Source: Lachnospiraceae bacterium MD335 (GTDB lineage Bacteria > Bacillota > Clostridia > Lachnospirales > Lachnospiraceae). Taken from it: a DNA stretch of 64,000 nt. Of the stretch, positions 55,692 through 64,000 are shown piece by piece. The first letter of the stretch is position 1, and the number at the start of each line of letters is the position of its first letter. The stretch lies in NCBI GenBank assembly GCA_000403335.2, contig KE159629.1, positions 62,001 to 126,000 of the forward strand. The letters run 5' to 3'. The notes beneath the pieces were generated by a model, which was not told the origin of the DNA, did no database searches, and saw only the letters and a list, made by a program, of their open reading frames with translations. The translations under genes were made by a program, and so were the position numbers.

Positions 55692-56384
55692 ATGGCAGCG
55701 TTTTTTCCGAATGTATTGGATAAATTTTTGTCACCTACTTTTTTAGAGGAAGTACGCAAAAAATTCCATTACGATGAAACATAAATACATGAATTTCAAG
55801 CAGTGGCTGAAGAAATGCTGCCATTGATGCGTGAAGAAGCCTTTTGGGAGAAAAGCGTATATTCTGGGAAAAATAAGCATCAAAGTGAATCGTACAGCGT
55901 GATATATGAGCAAGTTGTTATGTCTTTAGGTAACGGTATAGATTGTTTACAGGAAAGATATAGTGAAAGAAAAATGTTGTCACATAGCTATATGATTGAG
56001 GTACTGGCAGGCGAATTTCTATTGCAGGGATATGCCGCTTATAACTGCTATATTCAGAAAAATACGGACTGGCATGTTGCGAAATATCATTTTCTTGGAA
56101 GTGAGGAAGATTTTCCTTTGGAGATGCTGCCAGAGCTGTTAAAAACGCTTACGCCGCTGATTACCTGTAATTCAGCTTTTTGTATGCTGCCGAAAAAGAG
56201 TGTTGCATTTATTGCAGAACTTACGCGGGATGATAAGGTCAGGTGTAGAGGCATTTGCGTTGACTGTAGCAATCTTAATTGTTCAGGCAGAATGGCAGAA
56301 GGCAGCTTGGCATGGAAACGAGTGCCAGTCATGACCGATATGCAGTTGACTTATGGATATGGACAAATTTTCGGATTGTTCTAA
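55692..56384 (+). pseudogene. Vitamin B12-dependent methionine synthase activation-domain-like protein, interrupted by an in-frame TAA
   Basis: ATG 55692 has AGGAGG nearby. The frame reads MAAFFPNVLDKFLSPTFLEEVRKKFHYDET, then TAA at 55782-55784, and continues in the same frame with IHEFQAVAEEMLPLMREEAFWEKSVY to the stop at 56384. The distal part has VAKYHFLGSEEDFPLEMLPELLKTLTPLITCNSAFCMLPKKSVAFIAELT and a Cys pattern RCRGICVDCSNLNCSG, which fits the MetH activation-domain family that supports reactivation of cobalamin enzymes. A restart at GTG 55803 could give a 193-residue product lacking the N-terminus. No frameshift is needed to explain it, only one codon. Confidence 0.6.
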
Positions 56385-56419
56385 CAAGTTTTAGGTAACA
56401 AAAATTTGATTTGCAGTTA

Positions 56420-56448
56420 TTGACATTAGGGAAAAAATGTGTTATACC
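56420..56448 (+). promoter_or_regulatory. Promoter of the cobalamin riboswitch transcript
   Basis: Perfect TTGACA at 56420-56425, 17-base spacer, TATACC at 56443-56448, about 20 bases before the riboswitch fold begins. Confidence 0.7.
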
Positions 56449-56469
56449 TTGTACAATTGAATAAATAGT

Positions 56470-56662
56470 ATACAGGTGTCAGAACAATGCGGGAAATGAG
56501 CATTGGTTTTGGTGAAAAGGGAAACAGGTGCAAATCCTGTACGAACTCGTCACCGTAATTAGGGAGTAGAAGCCAATATGTCACTGGGAATTAAATAAAT
56601 CCTTTCCTGGGAAGACGGCTGATGTGATGATCTATAAGCCGGGAGACCTGCCTGAATGCTGT
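56470..56662 (+). promoter_or_regulatory. Cobalamin riboswitch
   Basis: The conserved parts occur in order: GGTGTC start, TTTTGGTGAAAAGGGAA, CAGGTGCAAATCCTGTACG, CTCGTCACCGTAA, GAAGCCA, GTCACTGGGAA, CCTGGGAAGACGGC and the B12 box AAGCCGGGAGACCTGCC at 56636-56652. It binds adenosyl- or related cobalamin and switches off the downstream uptake and salvage genes when B12 is plentiful. A terminator follows about 110 bases later. Confidence 0.95.
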
Positions 56663-56774
56663 ACAGAAACATTTGTTTCAAACCACGAGTAACTGGTTGT
56701 ACGTTTTGAACTTGCAGAAAGCACGATGGAAGATTGTTTATTTTAGTGCATTTGGCAGGCTTATTTTGTGTATG

Positions 56775-56812
56775 AATCCTTTACCGTAGTTATTATGGTG
56801 GAGGATTTTTTT
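56775..56812 (+). terminator. Probable riboswitch-controlled terminator
   Basis: AATCCTTTACC pairs with GGTGGAGGATT (two wobble pairs), followed by seven T. It is the only T-tailed hairpin between the riboswitch and the first gene. Confidence 0.75.
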
Positions 56813-56814
56813 AT

Positions 56815-56900
56815 GCGCAGGGGCGCACAGATGAAATTGTTGCTTGCGCAACGTGCGCCCCACGCGGCGAGTAGGGGAAGATGAATCTTCCCTACTCGAT
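56815..56900 (+). repeat. Two extra hairpins between the riboswitch terminator and cbiK
   Basis: GGGGCGCAC/GTGCGCCCC (56820-56861, with a nested GTTGC/GCAAC) and a 13-bp GAGTAGGG..CCTACTC hairpin (56869-56897). Neither has a T tract. They may be mRNA stability elements or a small inserted repeat. Confidence 0.65.
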
Positions 56901-56958
56901 TAAAATTTAAAATAATATCCCTGTAGAGCGACAGGACAGGGAAGGAAGCGAGGAGAAA

Positions 56959-58233
56959 ATGAAAAAGAAATTAGTAGCTGTTTTATTAACTGGTGTTATG
57001 ACCTGCTCACTGGTGCTGGCAGGTTGTTCAAAAGATGCCCCGGCATCGGCGGAAAATACCGTACAGTCAGAGGAGGGAGATACAAAGAGTGCAGAATCGG
57101 CAGAAGAGAATGACAGCCAAAATCAGGCGGATGAATCGGAGACAGGGGATGACGTTGTTTCTGATCAGGCAGCAGCAGATGAAGTTGCAGCATTGATTGA
57201 TGCAATCTATGTACAAAAGAGAACAGAAGACACTGATGCGCAGTGCGCTCAGGCAAAAGCGGCATGGGATGCGCTGACGGATGCCCAGAAAGAACTGGTG
57301 GAAGGGGAAGAAGCCGATCCTGATTATTTTGGCAGGGATACAGGCGACGCTTCCAAAGACAATCCGAGAAATCAGGACGATATCGGAGAAAATGAAATTC
57401 TGGTAGTCAGTTTCGGGACTTCTTTTAATGACAGCCGTGTTGCAGATATCAAAGGAATAGAGGATGCAATACAGACAGCAAATCCTGACTGGTCTGTAAG
57501 AAGGGCTTTTACGGCGCAGATTATTATCAACCATGTGCAGGCGAGAGACGGAGAGTTCATTGACAATATGGATCAGGCATTGGAACGTGCAGTAGGAAAC
57601 GGAGTAAAGAATTTAGTGGTACAGCCTACTCATCTGATGCATGGGGCAGAGTATGATGAACTGATGGAGACAGTTGAAGTATATAGAGATCAGTTTGAAA
57701 CAGTAAAGATTGCAGAGCCGCTTCTTGGCGAGGTCGGTGCGGATGCATCTGTTGTCAATGAGGACAAAGCAGCGGTAGCGGAAGCAATCCTTGCGGAAGC
57801 TGTGGCGGACGCAGGTTTTGGGAGTTTGGCAGAAGCGCAGGAGGATGGGACAGCGTTCGTATTTCTGGGACATGGCACTTCCCATGCAGCAAAGGTAAGT
57901 TACAGTCAGATGCAGACACAAATGACAGACATTGGCTGTGTCAATGCATTTATCGGAACAGTGGAAGGGGAACCGGAAGAAACATCTTGCGAAGCGGTGA
58001 TAGATGCTGTGAAACAGGCGGGTTATACAAAGGTAATCCTTCGTCCGTTGATGGTTGTTGCAGGAGACCATGCCAATAATGACATGGCAGGAGAAGATGA
58101 GGATTCATGGATTAGCATGTTCAAGGCTTCTGGAAATTTTGAAAGCGTGGATGCGCAGATTGAAGGTCTTGGTTCTATTCAAGCAATTCAGCAGCTTTAT
58201 GTAGAGCATACGGCAGATGTAATGAAAGATTAA
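56959..58233 (+). CDS. cbiK: CbiK-type sirohydrochlorin cobaltochelatase made as a lipoprotein
   Basis: 424 residues. CbiK inserts cobalt into sirohydrochlorin or its precorrin form. All active-site blocks are present: ILVVSFGTSFNDSR, VVQPTHLMHGAEYDEL (His), FVFLGHGTSHAAKVSY (His), IGTVEGEPE and LRPLMVVAGDHANNDMAG. Unusually, it starts with a lipoprotein signal, VLLTGVMTCSLVLAGCS, whose lipobox Cys would anchor it outside the membrane. An acidic Glu/Asp/Ser linker and a small helical segment (residues about 25-130) separate the anchor from the enzyme. It is the first gene after the riboswitch and is followed closely by other lipoproteins and an importer. Confidence 0.9.
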   Translation: MKKKLVAVLLTGVMTCSLVLAGCSKDAPASAENTVQSEEGDTKSAESAEENDSQNQADESETGDDVVSDQAAADEVAALIDAIYVQKRTEDTDAQCAQAKAAWDALTDAQKELVEGEEADPDYFGRDTGDASKDNPRNQDDIGENEILVVSFGTSFNDSRVADIKGIEDAIQTANPDWSVRRAFTAQIIINHVQARDGEFIDNMDQALERAVGNGVKNLVVQPTHLMHGAEYDELMETVEVYRDQFETVKIAEPLLGEVGADASVVNEDKAAVAEAILAEAVADAGFGSLAEAQEDGTAFVFLGHGTSHAAKVSYSQMQTQMTDIGCVNAFIGTVEGEPEETSCEAVIDAVKQAGYTKVILRPLMVVAGDHANNDMAGEDEDSWISMFKASGNFESVDAQIEGLGSIQAIQQLYVEHTADVMKD

Positions 58234-58249
58234 CAGGCGGGTAAGAATC

Positions 58250-59191
58250 ATGAAGAAGAATATAATAATTGCTATTGCGCTTCTCGCTGTCACGTTGTCT
58301 GGGGGTTGTGGAAATAACAATAATGCGCAGGAATCAGATTCTGCGGTAGATGTTACTGTAGAAGAGGATACAGAGCAATCATCAGAAACTGTAACGGAAA
58401 CATTGCCTGAAGAACCAATGGAAGAAGAACCTGAAAGTGATGAAACAGATAAGCAGAATCAGGATACAGCAGAGCTGGCAGATGGGATTTATACAGCAGA
58501 GTTTACGACAGACAGCAGTATGTTTCGTGTCAATGAAACCTGCGAGGGCAAGGGAACGCTGACAGTAGAGAACGGGGAAATGACAATACATATTACCCTT
58601 GGTTCAAAAAAGATTTTAAATCTTTATCCCGGACTGGCTGAAGATGCGTCGGAAGAAGGAGCAGAGCTGCTTTTACCGACAGAAGATACAGTCACATACA
58701 GTGACGGTATGACGGAAGAAGTTTATGGTTTTGATGTGCCTGTTCCCTTGCTGGAGAGCGAATTTGATCTGGCGCTTATTGGGACAAAGGGAAAATGGTA
58801 CGACCATAAGGTCAGCGTCTCCAATCCGGTGCCGCTTGAGAATGATGAACAGGTAAATGATGAAGTATCTTTGGAAGATGGTACATATAGTATGGGAATT
58901 ACCTTTGCAGGCGGAAGCGGAAAGGCGGAAATTTTGTCTCCCGTATCAGTAACTGTGGCAGGTGGAAAAGCGATGGCAACCGTACAATGGAACAGCCCTA
59001 ATTATGATTATATGATAGTGAATGGAGAAAAATATCTGCCAGTAAATACGGAAGGCGATTCTATATTTGAGATTCCTGTTCTTATATTTGATGAACCAAT
59101 GGATATTATCGGCGACACTGTAGCGATGAGTAAACCTCATGAAATAGAATATACACTCACTTTCCATTTAGATACAGCAGTCAAAGAATAA
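58250..59191 (+). CDS. Two-domain lipoprotein of unknown function in the corrinoid operon
   Basis: 313 residues. Lipoprotein signal ending LSGGCGNN, then an acidic linker and two similar beta-rich domains. The first starts ELADGIYTAEFTTDSSMFRV and contains GKGTLTVENGEMTIHITLGSKKILNLYPG. The second starts SLEDGTYSMGITFAGGSGKAEI and contains VTVAGGKAMATVQWNSPNYDYMIVNGEKYLPV. The shared DGxY...G...VTVxxGxM pattern suggests an internal duplication. It resembles surface ligand-binding domains of the NEAT kind in general shape only. Being between CbiK and the substrate-binding protein, it may capture or hand over a corrinoid or tetrapyrrole. Confidence 0.75.
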   Translation: MKKNIIIAIALLAVTLSGGCGNNNNAQESDSAVDVTVEEDTEQSSETVTETLPEEPMEEEPESDETDKQNQDTAELADGIYTAEFTTDSSMFRVNETCEGKGTLTVENGEMTIHITLGSKKILNLYPGLAEDASEEGAELLLPTEDTVTYSDGMTEEVYGFDVPVPLLESEFDLALIGTKGKWYDHKVSVSNPVPLENDEQVNDEVSLEDGTYSMGITFAGGSGKAEILSPVSVTVAGGKAMATVQWNSPNYDYMIVNGEKYLPVNTEGDSIFEIPVLIFDEPMDIIGDTVAMSKPHEIEYTLTFHLDTAVKE

Positions 59192-59244
59192 AAGGCAAAA
59201 AATTTTCTAAGAAAATCTTTTTGCCTCCAAAAGTGGGGAATAAG

Positions 59245-60420
59245 ATGAGAGGAAGAAAAAAGGCATCTGTTTTGTTTCTTTTGTTTCTTGTGGGGCTGCT
59301 ATGGCTGTATGGCTGTGGCAGTCCTTCTCCCGATTCTGAAGTAATGGCAGATATAGAGGAAGAATCAGATTTGGATTCAGGAGAAGAACTGGTTTATGAG
59401 AGAAGCTTAGAGTTACAGTATGCGGAAAATTTTAAAGTTGATTATTATGAGGGCGGTTATACCCTGCTTACGATAACAATGGATGGCACGCAGTTTTTGA
59501 TTGTACCGGAAAATGGGGATGTACCGCAAACTTTAGATAAAGAAATTGTGGTGCTTAGGCGTCCGATAAAAGACATCTATCTTGTGGCATCTTCGGCGAT
59601 GGATATTTTCAGTGAATTGGATGGATTAAATTCTATTACTTTTTCAGGGCAAAAGGAAGATGGCTGGTTTATTGAAGCAGCCAGAGAGGAAATGCAAAAG
59701 GGTAATATCCTTTATGCGGGTAAATACAGCAAGCCGGATTATGAACTGCTTGTTTCAAATCATTGTGCGCTTGCCATAGAAAATATGATGATTTCGCATT
59801 CGCCTGAAGTAGTGGAAAATCTGGAAAACTTTGGAATCCCTGTTATGATAGACTATTCCAGTTATGAGTCACATCCGCTTGGCAGGGTAGAATGGGTGAA
59901 ATTTTATGGGGCGCTGCTTGGAAAGGAAGAGGAGGCAGAAAGGATATTTACGGATCAGGCAGCAATTCTTGAGAGAGTAAGTGCATCTGAGAGAACAGAT
60001 AAAACAGTAGCCTTCTTTTTCATTACTTCCAATGGTATGGTACAGGTACGCCAATCTTCTGATTATGTTCCGAAGATGATAGAACTTGCAGGTGGAAACT
60101 ATATCTTTCAAAATTTAGGCGATTCTGAAACAAAGCGTTCTACCATGAATATACAGGTCGAAGAATTTTATGCCAGTGCAAAAGATGCAGATTTCCTGAT
60201 TTATAACAGCTCTATTGATGGAGGTGTTTCCAGTGTAGAGGAGTTGCTTGATAAATGTGAGCTGCTTGCGGATTTTAAGGCTGTGGAGAATGGAAATGTG
60301 TGGTGTACAACAAACGATATGTACCAGCAATCCCTTGCAATCGGATATTTCATTGAGGATATCCATTCGATGATACAGGGAGAAAATGATGATATGAACT
60401 ATCTTTATCATTTAGAGTGA
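59245..60420 (+). CDS. ABC transporter substrate-binding lipoprotein, BtuF/FecB-like
   Basis: 391 residues from ATG 59245, with GGGGA upstream. The lipobox is LWLYGCGS. The body has the periplasmic-binding-type TroA/BtuF fold: VVLRRPIKDIYLVASSAMDIFSELDGLNSITFSG, PDYELLVSNHCALAIENMMISHSPEVVENLENFGIPVMIDYSSYESHPLGRVEWVKFYGALLG and AGGNYIFQNLG. It delivers its ligand to the permease encoded next. The B12 riboswitch upstream indicates a corrinoid or precursor, though iron-siderophore proteins share the fold. Confidence 0.85.
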   Translation: MRGRKKASVLFLLFLVGLLWLYGCGSPSPDSEVMADIEEESDLDSGEELVYERSLELQYAENFKVDYYEGGYTLLTITMDGTQFLIVPENGDVPQTLDKEIVVLRRPIKDIYLVASSAMDIFSELDGLNSITFSGQKEDGWFIEAAREEMQKGNILYAGKYSKPDYELLVSNHCALAIENMMISHSPEVVENLENFGIPVMIDYSSYESHPLGRVEWVKFYGALLGKEEEAERIFTDQAAILERVSASERTDKTVAFFFITSNGMVQVRQSSDYVPKMIELAGGNYIFQNLGDSETKRSTMNIQVEEFYASAKDADFLIYNSSIDGGVSSVEELLDKCELLADFKAVENGNVWCTTNDMYQQSLAIGYFIEDIHSMIQGENDDMNYLYHLE

Positions 60421-60432
60421 AAGGCTGCGATT

Positions 60433-61455
60433 ATGATGCATAAAAACAGAAAACATAGAAAAATTGCGGCTTTCTTTTTGCTTGGAGCCTGCGTTTTGAT
60501 TTTTTTCATATTAAATATTTGTATTGGAAGTGTCAGAATTGCATTGCCGGATGTGGCAAGAATATTTAGCGGGCAGGAAAGTAATGGAACGGTAACAAGA
60601 ATTCTGTGGGATATCAGGCTTCCGAGGGCGATAGCCGTGTTGCTTCTCGGGGGTGCGCTTTCTCTTGCCGGATATCTTTTGCAAACATTCTTCAATAATC
60701 CGATTGCAGGACCGTTTGTTTTAGGAATTTCTTCCGGGGCTAAAATGGTGGTGGCGCTTGTAATGGTTTTTCTCATGGGAAGGGGAGTCAGGGTGACATC
60801 GGCAACTATGATTTTGGCTGCGTTTATTGGAGCTATGCTATCTATGGGCTTTGTACTTTTGATGTCCCATAGAATCCATAATATGTCAATGCTGGTAGTC
60901 AGCGGAGTTATGATAGGTTACATTTGCTCGGCGGTCACGGAATTAGTAGTTACCTTTGCCAATGATGCGGATATTGTAAATCTTCACAACTGGTCACGGG
61001 GAAGTTTTTCGGGAATGACATGGGAAAACGTAAAAGTTATGACCGTTGTGGTTGCCGCCGCGTCTTTGACAGTTTTTCTGATGTCAAAGCCACTTGGCGC
61101 TTACCAGTTGGGAGATGTTTATGCGCGGAATGTGGGTGTTAATTTACGCCTTTTGCGTGTGTGTATTGTAATTTTCTCCAGTATTTTATCTGCGTGTATT
61201 GTGGCATTTGCGGGACCGATTTCTTTTGTTGGAATTGCAGTGCCGCATTTGGTCAAGAAATTGCTGAATACAACAGAGCCAATTTGGATGATACCTGCCT
61301 GCTTTGTTGGGGGAAGTGCTTTTTGCTTGTTTTGTGATTTGCTTGCGAAAACAATACTTGCGCCAACAGAACTGAGTATTAGCACCGTGACGGCGATTTT
61401 CGGTGCGCCAGTGGTGCTTTGGATTATAAAACGAAAAGCAAATCTAAGGCGCTAA
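60433..61455 (+). CDS. ABC transporter permease, BtuC/FecCD family
   Basis: 340 residues with about nine or ten membrane helices. The family blocks are IRLPRAIAVLLLGGALSLAGYLLQTFFNNPIAGPFVLGISSGAKMV, the ATPase-contact loop region, and GPISFVGIAVPHLVKKLLN near the C-terminus. It starts 12 bases after the binding-protein stop and forms the channel of the importer. Corrinoid specificity is inferred from the riboswitch and cob genes. Confidence 0.9.
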   Translation: MMHKNRKHRKIAAFFLLGACVLIFFILNICIGSVRIALPDVARIFSGQESNGTVTRILWDIRLPRAIAVLLLGGALSLAGYLLQTFFNNPIAGPFVLGISSGAKMVVALVMVFLMGRGVRVTSATMILAAFIGAMLSMGFVLLMSHRIHNMSMLVVSGVMIGYICSAVTELVVTFANDADIVNLHNWSRGSFSGMTWENVKVMTVVVAAASLTVFLMSKPLGAYQLGDVYARNVGVNLRLLRVCIVIFSSILSACIVAFAGPISFVGIAVPHLVKKLLNTTEPIWMIPACFVGGSAFCLFCDLLAKTILAPTELSISTVTAIFGAPVVLWIIKRKANLRR

Positions 61456-61511
61456 AGAACACCACCTAAGATTTGCTATGTTTCGTTTGGACGAAAAGAG
61501 AATCGAAAAGC

Positions 61512-62306
61512 ATGAAGAACTATTATTTTTCCACGAAAAAAATGTGTGTGGGGTATGATAATAAACCGTTGATCAAGGATATGGAAATTGAACTGCGGGA
61601 AGGAGAAATCCTGTGCCTGATCGGACCAAATGGTGCGGGTAAATCTACCGTTTTAAAAAGTATTGCAGGGCAGCTTGGGTTACTTGGCGGAGCAGTATAT
61701 CTTGGAGAAGATGATTTGTCTGAAATGAAGGCAGAGGAACTGGCAAAGAAAATGTCCGTAGTGTTTACGGAGAGGGTAAGGGTAGAACTGAAAAGCTGCA
61801 GAGACATGGTTGCAACCGGGCGTTATCCATATACCGGATGGTTTGGCATTTTATCCGAAGCAGATGAGCGGATTGTAGATGAAATGATGCAGCTTACCCA
61901 TATAACAGACATCAGCGAAAAAGACTTTGGCAAGATAAGCGACGGGCAAAAGCAACGGGTGATGCTGGCGAGGGCAATCTGTCAGGAACCTGAAATTGTG
62001 ATATTAGATGAACCGACGTCTTATCTGGATATCAAATATAAGCTTGAATTTTTGCTATTATTACAGGAAATGAGGGAGAAAAAAGGACTGACTGTTATTA
62101 TGTCCTTACATGAATTGGAACTGGCAAAGATTGTTTCCGATAAAATACTCTGCCTGAAAGGAGAGTATGTGGAACGATATGGGACGCCAGAGGAGATTTT
62201 TGAATCGGATTTTATCGAACGATTATATGATATGAATGAAAAAGACTTTATTGGAAACGAAAAGCTTCTTGCGTATATGAAGCAGATTGGAAAATATGAG
62301 AGGTAA
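61512..62306 (+). CDS. ABC transporter ATP-binding protein, BtuD/FecE-like
   Basis: 264 residues from ATG 61512. Walker [11 protein letters not shown]-loop region MSVVFTERV (Gln apparently replaced, reading FTE), signature ISDGQKQR, Walker [14 protein letters not shown] and the switch His in MSLHELELA are all visible. It powers the importer encoded just upstream. The signature is a common variant of LSGGQ. It ends two bases before the cobQ start. Confidence 0.9.
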   Translation: MKNYYFSTKKMCVGYDNKPLIKDMEIELREGEILCLIGPNGAGKSTVLKSIAGQLGLLGGAVYLGEDDLSEMKAEELAKKMSVVFTERVRVELKSCRDMVATGRYPYTGWFGILSEADERIVDEMMQLTHITDISEKDFGKISDGQKQRVMLARAICQEPEIVILDEPTSYLDIKYKLEFLLLLQEMREKKGLTVIMSLHELELAKIVSDKILCLKGEYVERYGTPEEIFESDFIERLYDMNEKDFIGNEKLLAYMKQIGKYER

Positions 62307-62308
62307 TT

Positions 62309-63793
62309 ATGGCAAAGGTTATTATGATTCAGGGAACCATGTCCGGTGCAGGAAAGAGTCTTTTGGTAGCGGGACTATGCAGGATAATGAAACGGGATGG
62401 ATACAGAGTAGCTCCTTTTAAGTCACAGAATATGGCGCTTAATTCTTTTGTTACAGAGGAAGGACTTGAAATGGGAAGGGCTCAGGTCATGCAGGCAGAA
62501 GCAGCAGGGATTACCCCGTTGGTCTGCATGAATCCGATTTTATTAAAGCCGACAGACCATACAGGTTCACAGGTAATTGTAAATGGGCAGGTTCTTGGAA
62601 ATATGAGCGCGAGGGAATATTTTTCTTATAAACGAGGGCTGATTCCGGATATTAAGAGAGCTTTCCGAAAGTTAGAGGAAATGGCAGATATCATTGTGAT
62701 AGAAGGCGCTGGAAGTCCGGCAGAGGTAAACTTACGCGAGAATGATATTGTCAACATGGGACTGGCAGAGATTGTGGATGCTCCGGTATTGCTGGCAGGC
62801 GATATTGACAGGGGCGGTGTATTCGCACAGCTTTTAGGAACGCTGCTGCTGCTTACGGAAGAGGAAAAGAAACGTGTGAGAGGACTGATTATTAATAAAT
62901 TCAGGGGAGACCGCTCACTGCTTGATTCCGGCATTGAGATACTGGAAGAAAAGGGAGGTATTCCGGTAACAGGGGTAGTACCCTATATGGATATACGATT
63001 AGAGGATGAGGACAGTCTGACAGAGCGCTTTAGAAAAAAAGAAAAAAGAAAGATAGATATAGCAGTCATCAGGTATCCCAGAATTTCTAATTTTACGGAT
63101 TTTAATGTGTTTGAACAGATACCGGAGGTGTCTGTTCGCTATGTTGCATCAGCAGCGGAATTAGGATGTCCGGATATGGTCTTTTTACCGGGCAGCAAGA
63201 ACACAATGAGTGACCTTGACTGGATGCGTGGGAGAGGATTGGAAGCAGCAGTTATAAAAATGGCGGAAAATATACCGGTTTGTGGTATTTGCGGCGGGTA
63301 TCAGATGATGGGGGAGCATATTTCTGATCCAGAAGGAATGGAAAATGGCGGAACCATGAAAGGAATGGGATTACTGCCTGTCACAACGAGGCTGAAACGT
63401 GAAAAAGTGCGCCGTCAGGTACACGGTACAGTGAATAAAATGGAAGGTTTTTTTTCCATACTTTCAGGATTGGAGTTTAATGGATATGAGATACATGTGG
63501 GGGATAGCGGGCATTCTCCGAATAAATCTGAGTTGTTGAATATGGAAACGGCGTTTGTGACCGGAAGAAATAAAAATGTATGTGGAACGTATATTCACGG
63601 GATATTTGACAGGGCTGCGATTGCAAACGCTCTTGTGACTGCATTGGCTGAAAATAAGGGATTATTCATTGAATCCTGCATTGATTATAAGGATTTTAAA
63701 GAGAAACAGTATGATAAGCTGGCAGATATCTTATCAGAATATCTAAACATGGAGGAAATATATGGAATACTCAGGGAGGCACATATTAGATAA
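62309..63793 (+). CDS. cobQ: Cobyric acid synthase
   Basis: Amidates four carboxyl groups of adenosylcobyrinic acid a,c-diamide using glutamine and ATP. 494 residues. The N-terminal dethiobiotin-synthetase-like ATPase domain begins [44 protein letters not shown], with [22 protein letters not shown]. The class I glutaminase domain has the nucleophile in [11 protein letters not shown] and the His in YIHGIFD. It is complete. It overlaps the start of cobT, so late steps of cobalamin salvage are co-expressed with the importer. Confidence 0.97.
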   Translation: MAKVIMIQGTMSGAGKSLLVAGLCRIMKRDGYRVAPFKSQNMALNSFVTEEGLEMGRAQVMQAEAAGITPLVCMNPILLKPTDHTGSQVIVNGQVLGNMSAREYFSYKRGLIPDIKRAFRKLEEMADIIVIEGAGSPAEVNLRENDIVNMGLAEIVDAPVLLAGDIDRGGVFAQLLGTLLLLTEEEKKRVRGLIINKFRGDRSLLDSGIEILEEKGGIPVTGVVPYMDIRLEDEDSLTERFRKKEKRKIDIAVIRYPRISNFTDFNVFEQIPEVSVRYVASAAELGCPDMVFLPGSKNTMSDLDWMRGRGLEAAVIKMAENIPVCGICGGYQMMGEHISDPEGMENGGTMKGMGLLPVTTRLKREKVRRQVHGTVNKMEGFFSILSGLEFNGYEIHVGDSGHSPNKSELLNMETAFVTGRNKNVCGTYIHGIFDRAAIANALVTALAENKGLFIESCIDYKDFKEKQYDKLADILSEYLNMEEIYGILREAHIR

Positions 63794-64000
63794 CCATACA
63801 GACGAAACCTTGAAGAAACTTAATTTGCAGGAACCGGACTGTAAAATATACAAAAAGGTATTGAAAAATTGGGATTCCATAGCCAAGCCTCTTGATGGGA
63901 TGGGAAGATTTGAAACGATCACCGCACAGATTGGCGCGATTTTAGGTACGGATGAAATTGATATTTCAAAAAAAGCTGTCATCATCATGTGCGCAGATAA
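63762..64000 (+). CDS. cobT: Nicotinate-nucleotide-dimethylbenzimidazole phosphoribosyltransferase, N-terminal part
   Basis: ATG 63762 has GGAGG eight bases upstream and overlaps the end of cobQ by 32 bases. The 79 residues visible run off the right edge. [25 protein letters not shown] is the conserved N-terminal block of CobT (usually KPxGSLGxLExL), which activates the lower-ligand base of cobalamin. Its place after cobQ supports the assignment; the active-site Glu lies beyond the window. Confidence 0.85.
   Translation, partial: MEYSGRHILDNHTDETLKKLNLQEPDCKIYKKVLKNWDSIAKPLDGMGRFETITAQIGAILGTDEIDISKKAVIIMCAD

Overview
The window looks like a chromosome segment of a Lachnospiraceae-type gut Clostridium. 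This is an inference from gene families: Firmicute T-box and cobalamin riboswitches, strong AGGAGG ribosome binding sites, Tn4451/Tn916-type mobile genes, and a large secreted pectate lyase. Three blocks can be told apart.

Block 1, about 1-24,012, is backbone, and every gene is on the + strand. It holds a gene tail, polyphosphate kinase, Maf, two genes of unknown function, and a membrane LytM-like protein beside a bactofilin. Next come a 2,057-residue secreted pectate lyase with InlB-type repeats, a DUF3783 protein and a ThyX-like protein. A leucine T-box operon follows (DUF5713, a 2-isopropylmalate synthase fused to an AraC-type DNA-binding domain, and AlkD). The block ends with tRNA-Arg(CCG), an SH3-domain protein, an RluF-type pseudouridine synthase, DNA ligase LigA and homoserine O-acyltransferase MetA.

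Block 2, about 24,013-55,600, is a patchwork of mobile DNA. It opens with integrase-like arm repeats and a lower-GC orphan membrane protein. A conjugative-element module with ParA, a ParB-like protein and a methylase/SNF2 helicase gene follows. That helicase gene survives only as two pieces (28.6-29.5 kb and 43.4-46.1 kb). Between the pieces lie two Tn4451-like mobilizable elements. One carries tnpV, a MocR regulator, a MATE exporter, a sigma-like gene, a candidate oriT, mobC, mobA and a truncated tnpX. The other, on the - strand, appears inserted into that tnpX and carries a serine recombinase, tnpW, Tn916-type ORF8 and ORF7 regulators, an MFS exporter, a uracil-DNA glycosylase and a WYL repressor. 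A third element (about 46.2-55.5 kb) has tnpV, a 28-bp-arm palindrome, a three-gene - strand operon, tnpW/tnpX, a ParM-like actin with a possible adaptor, a phased hairpin array, a hairpin-dense candidate oriT and a second relaxase.

Block 3, about 55,600-64,000, is a corrinoid locus. A MetH-activation-domain gene with an in-frame TAA comes first. A cobalamin riboswitch then leads a run of a lipoprotein-anchored CbiK-type cobaltochelatase, a two-domain lipoprotein, a BtuFCD-like ABC importer, CobQ and the start of CobT. Together these suggest uptake of corrinoids or precursors, lower-ligand remodelling and control by B12.

No rRNA, CRISPR array or intact insertion sequence was seen. All family calls come from reading motifs by eye; no database search was run.
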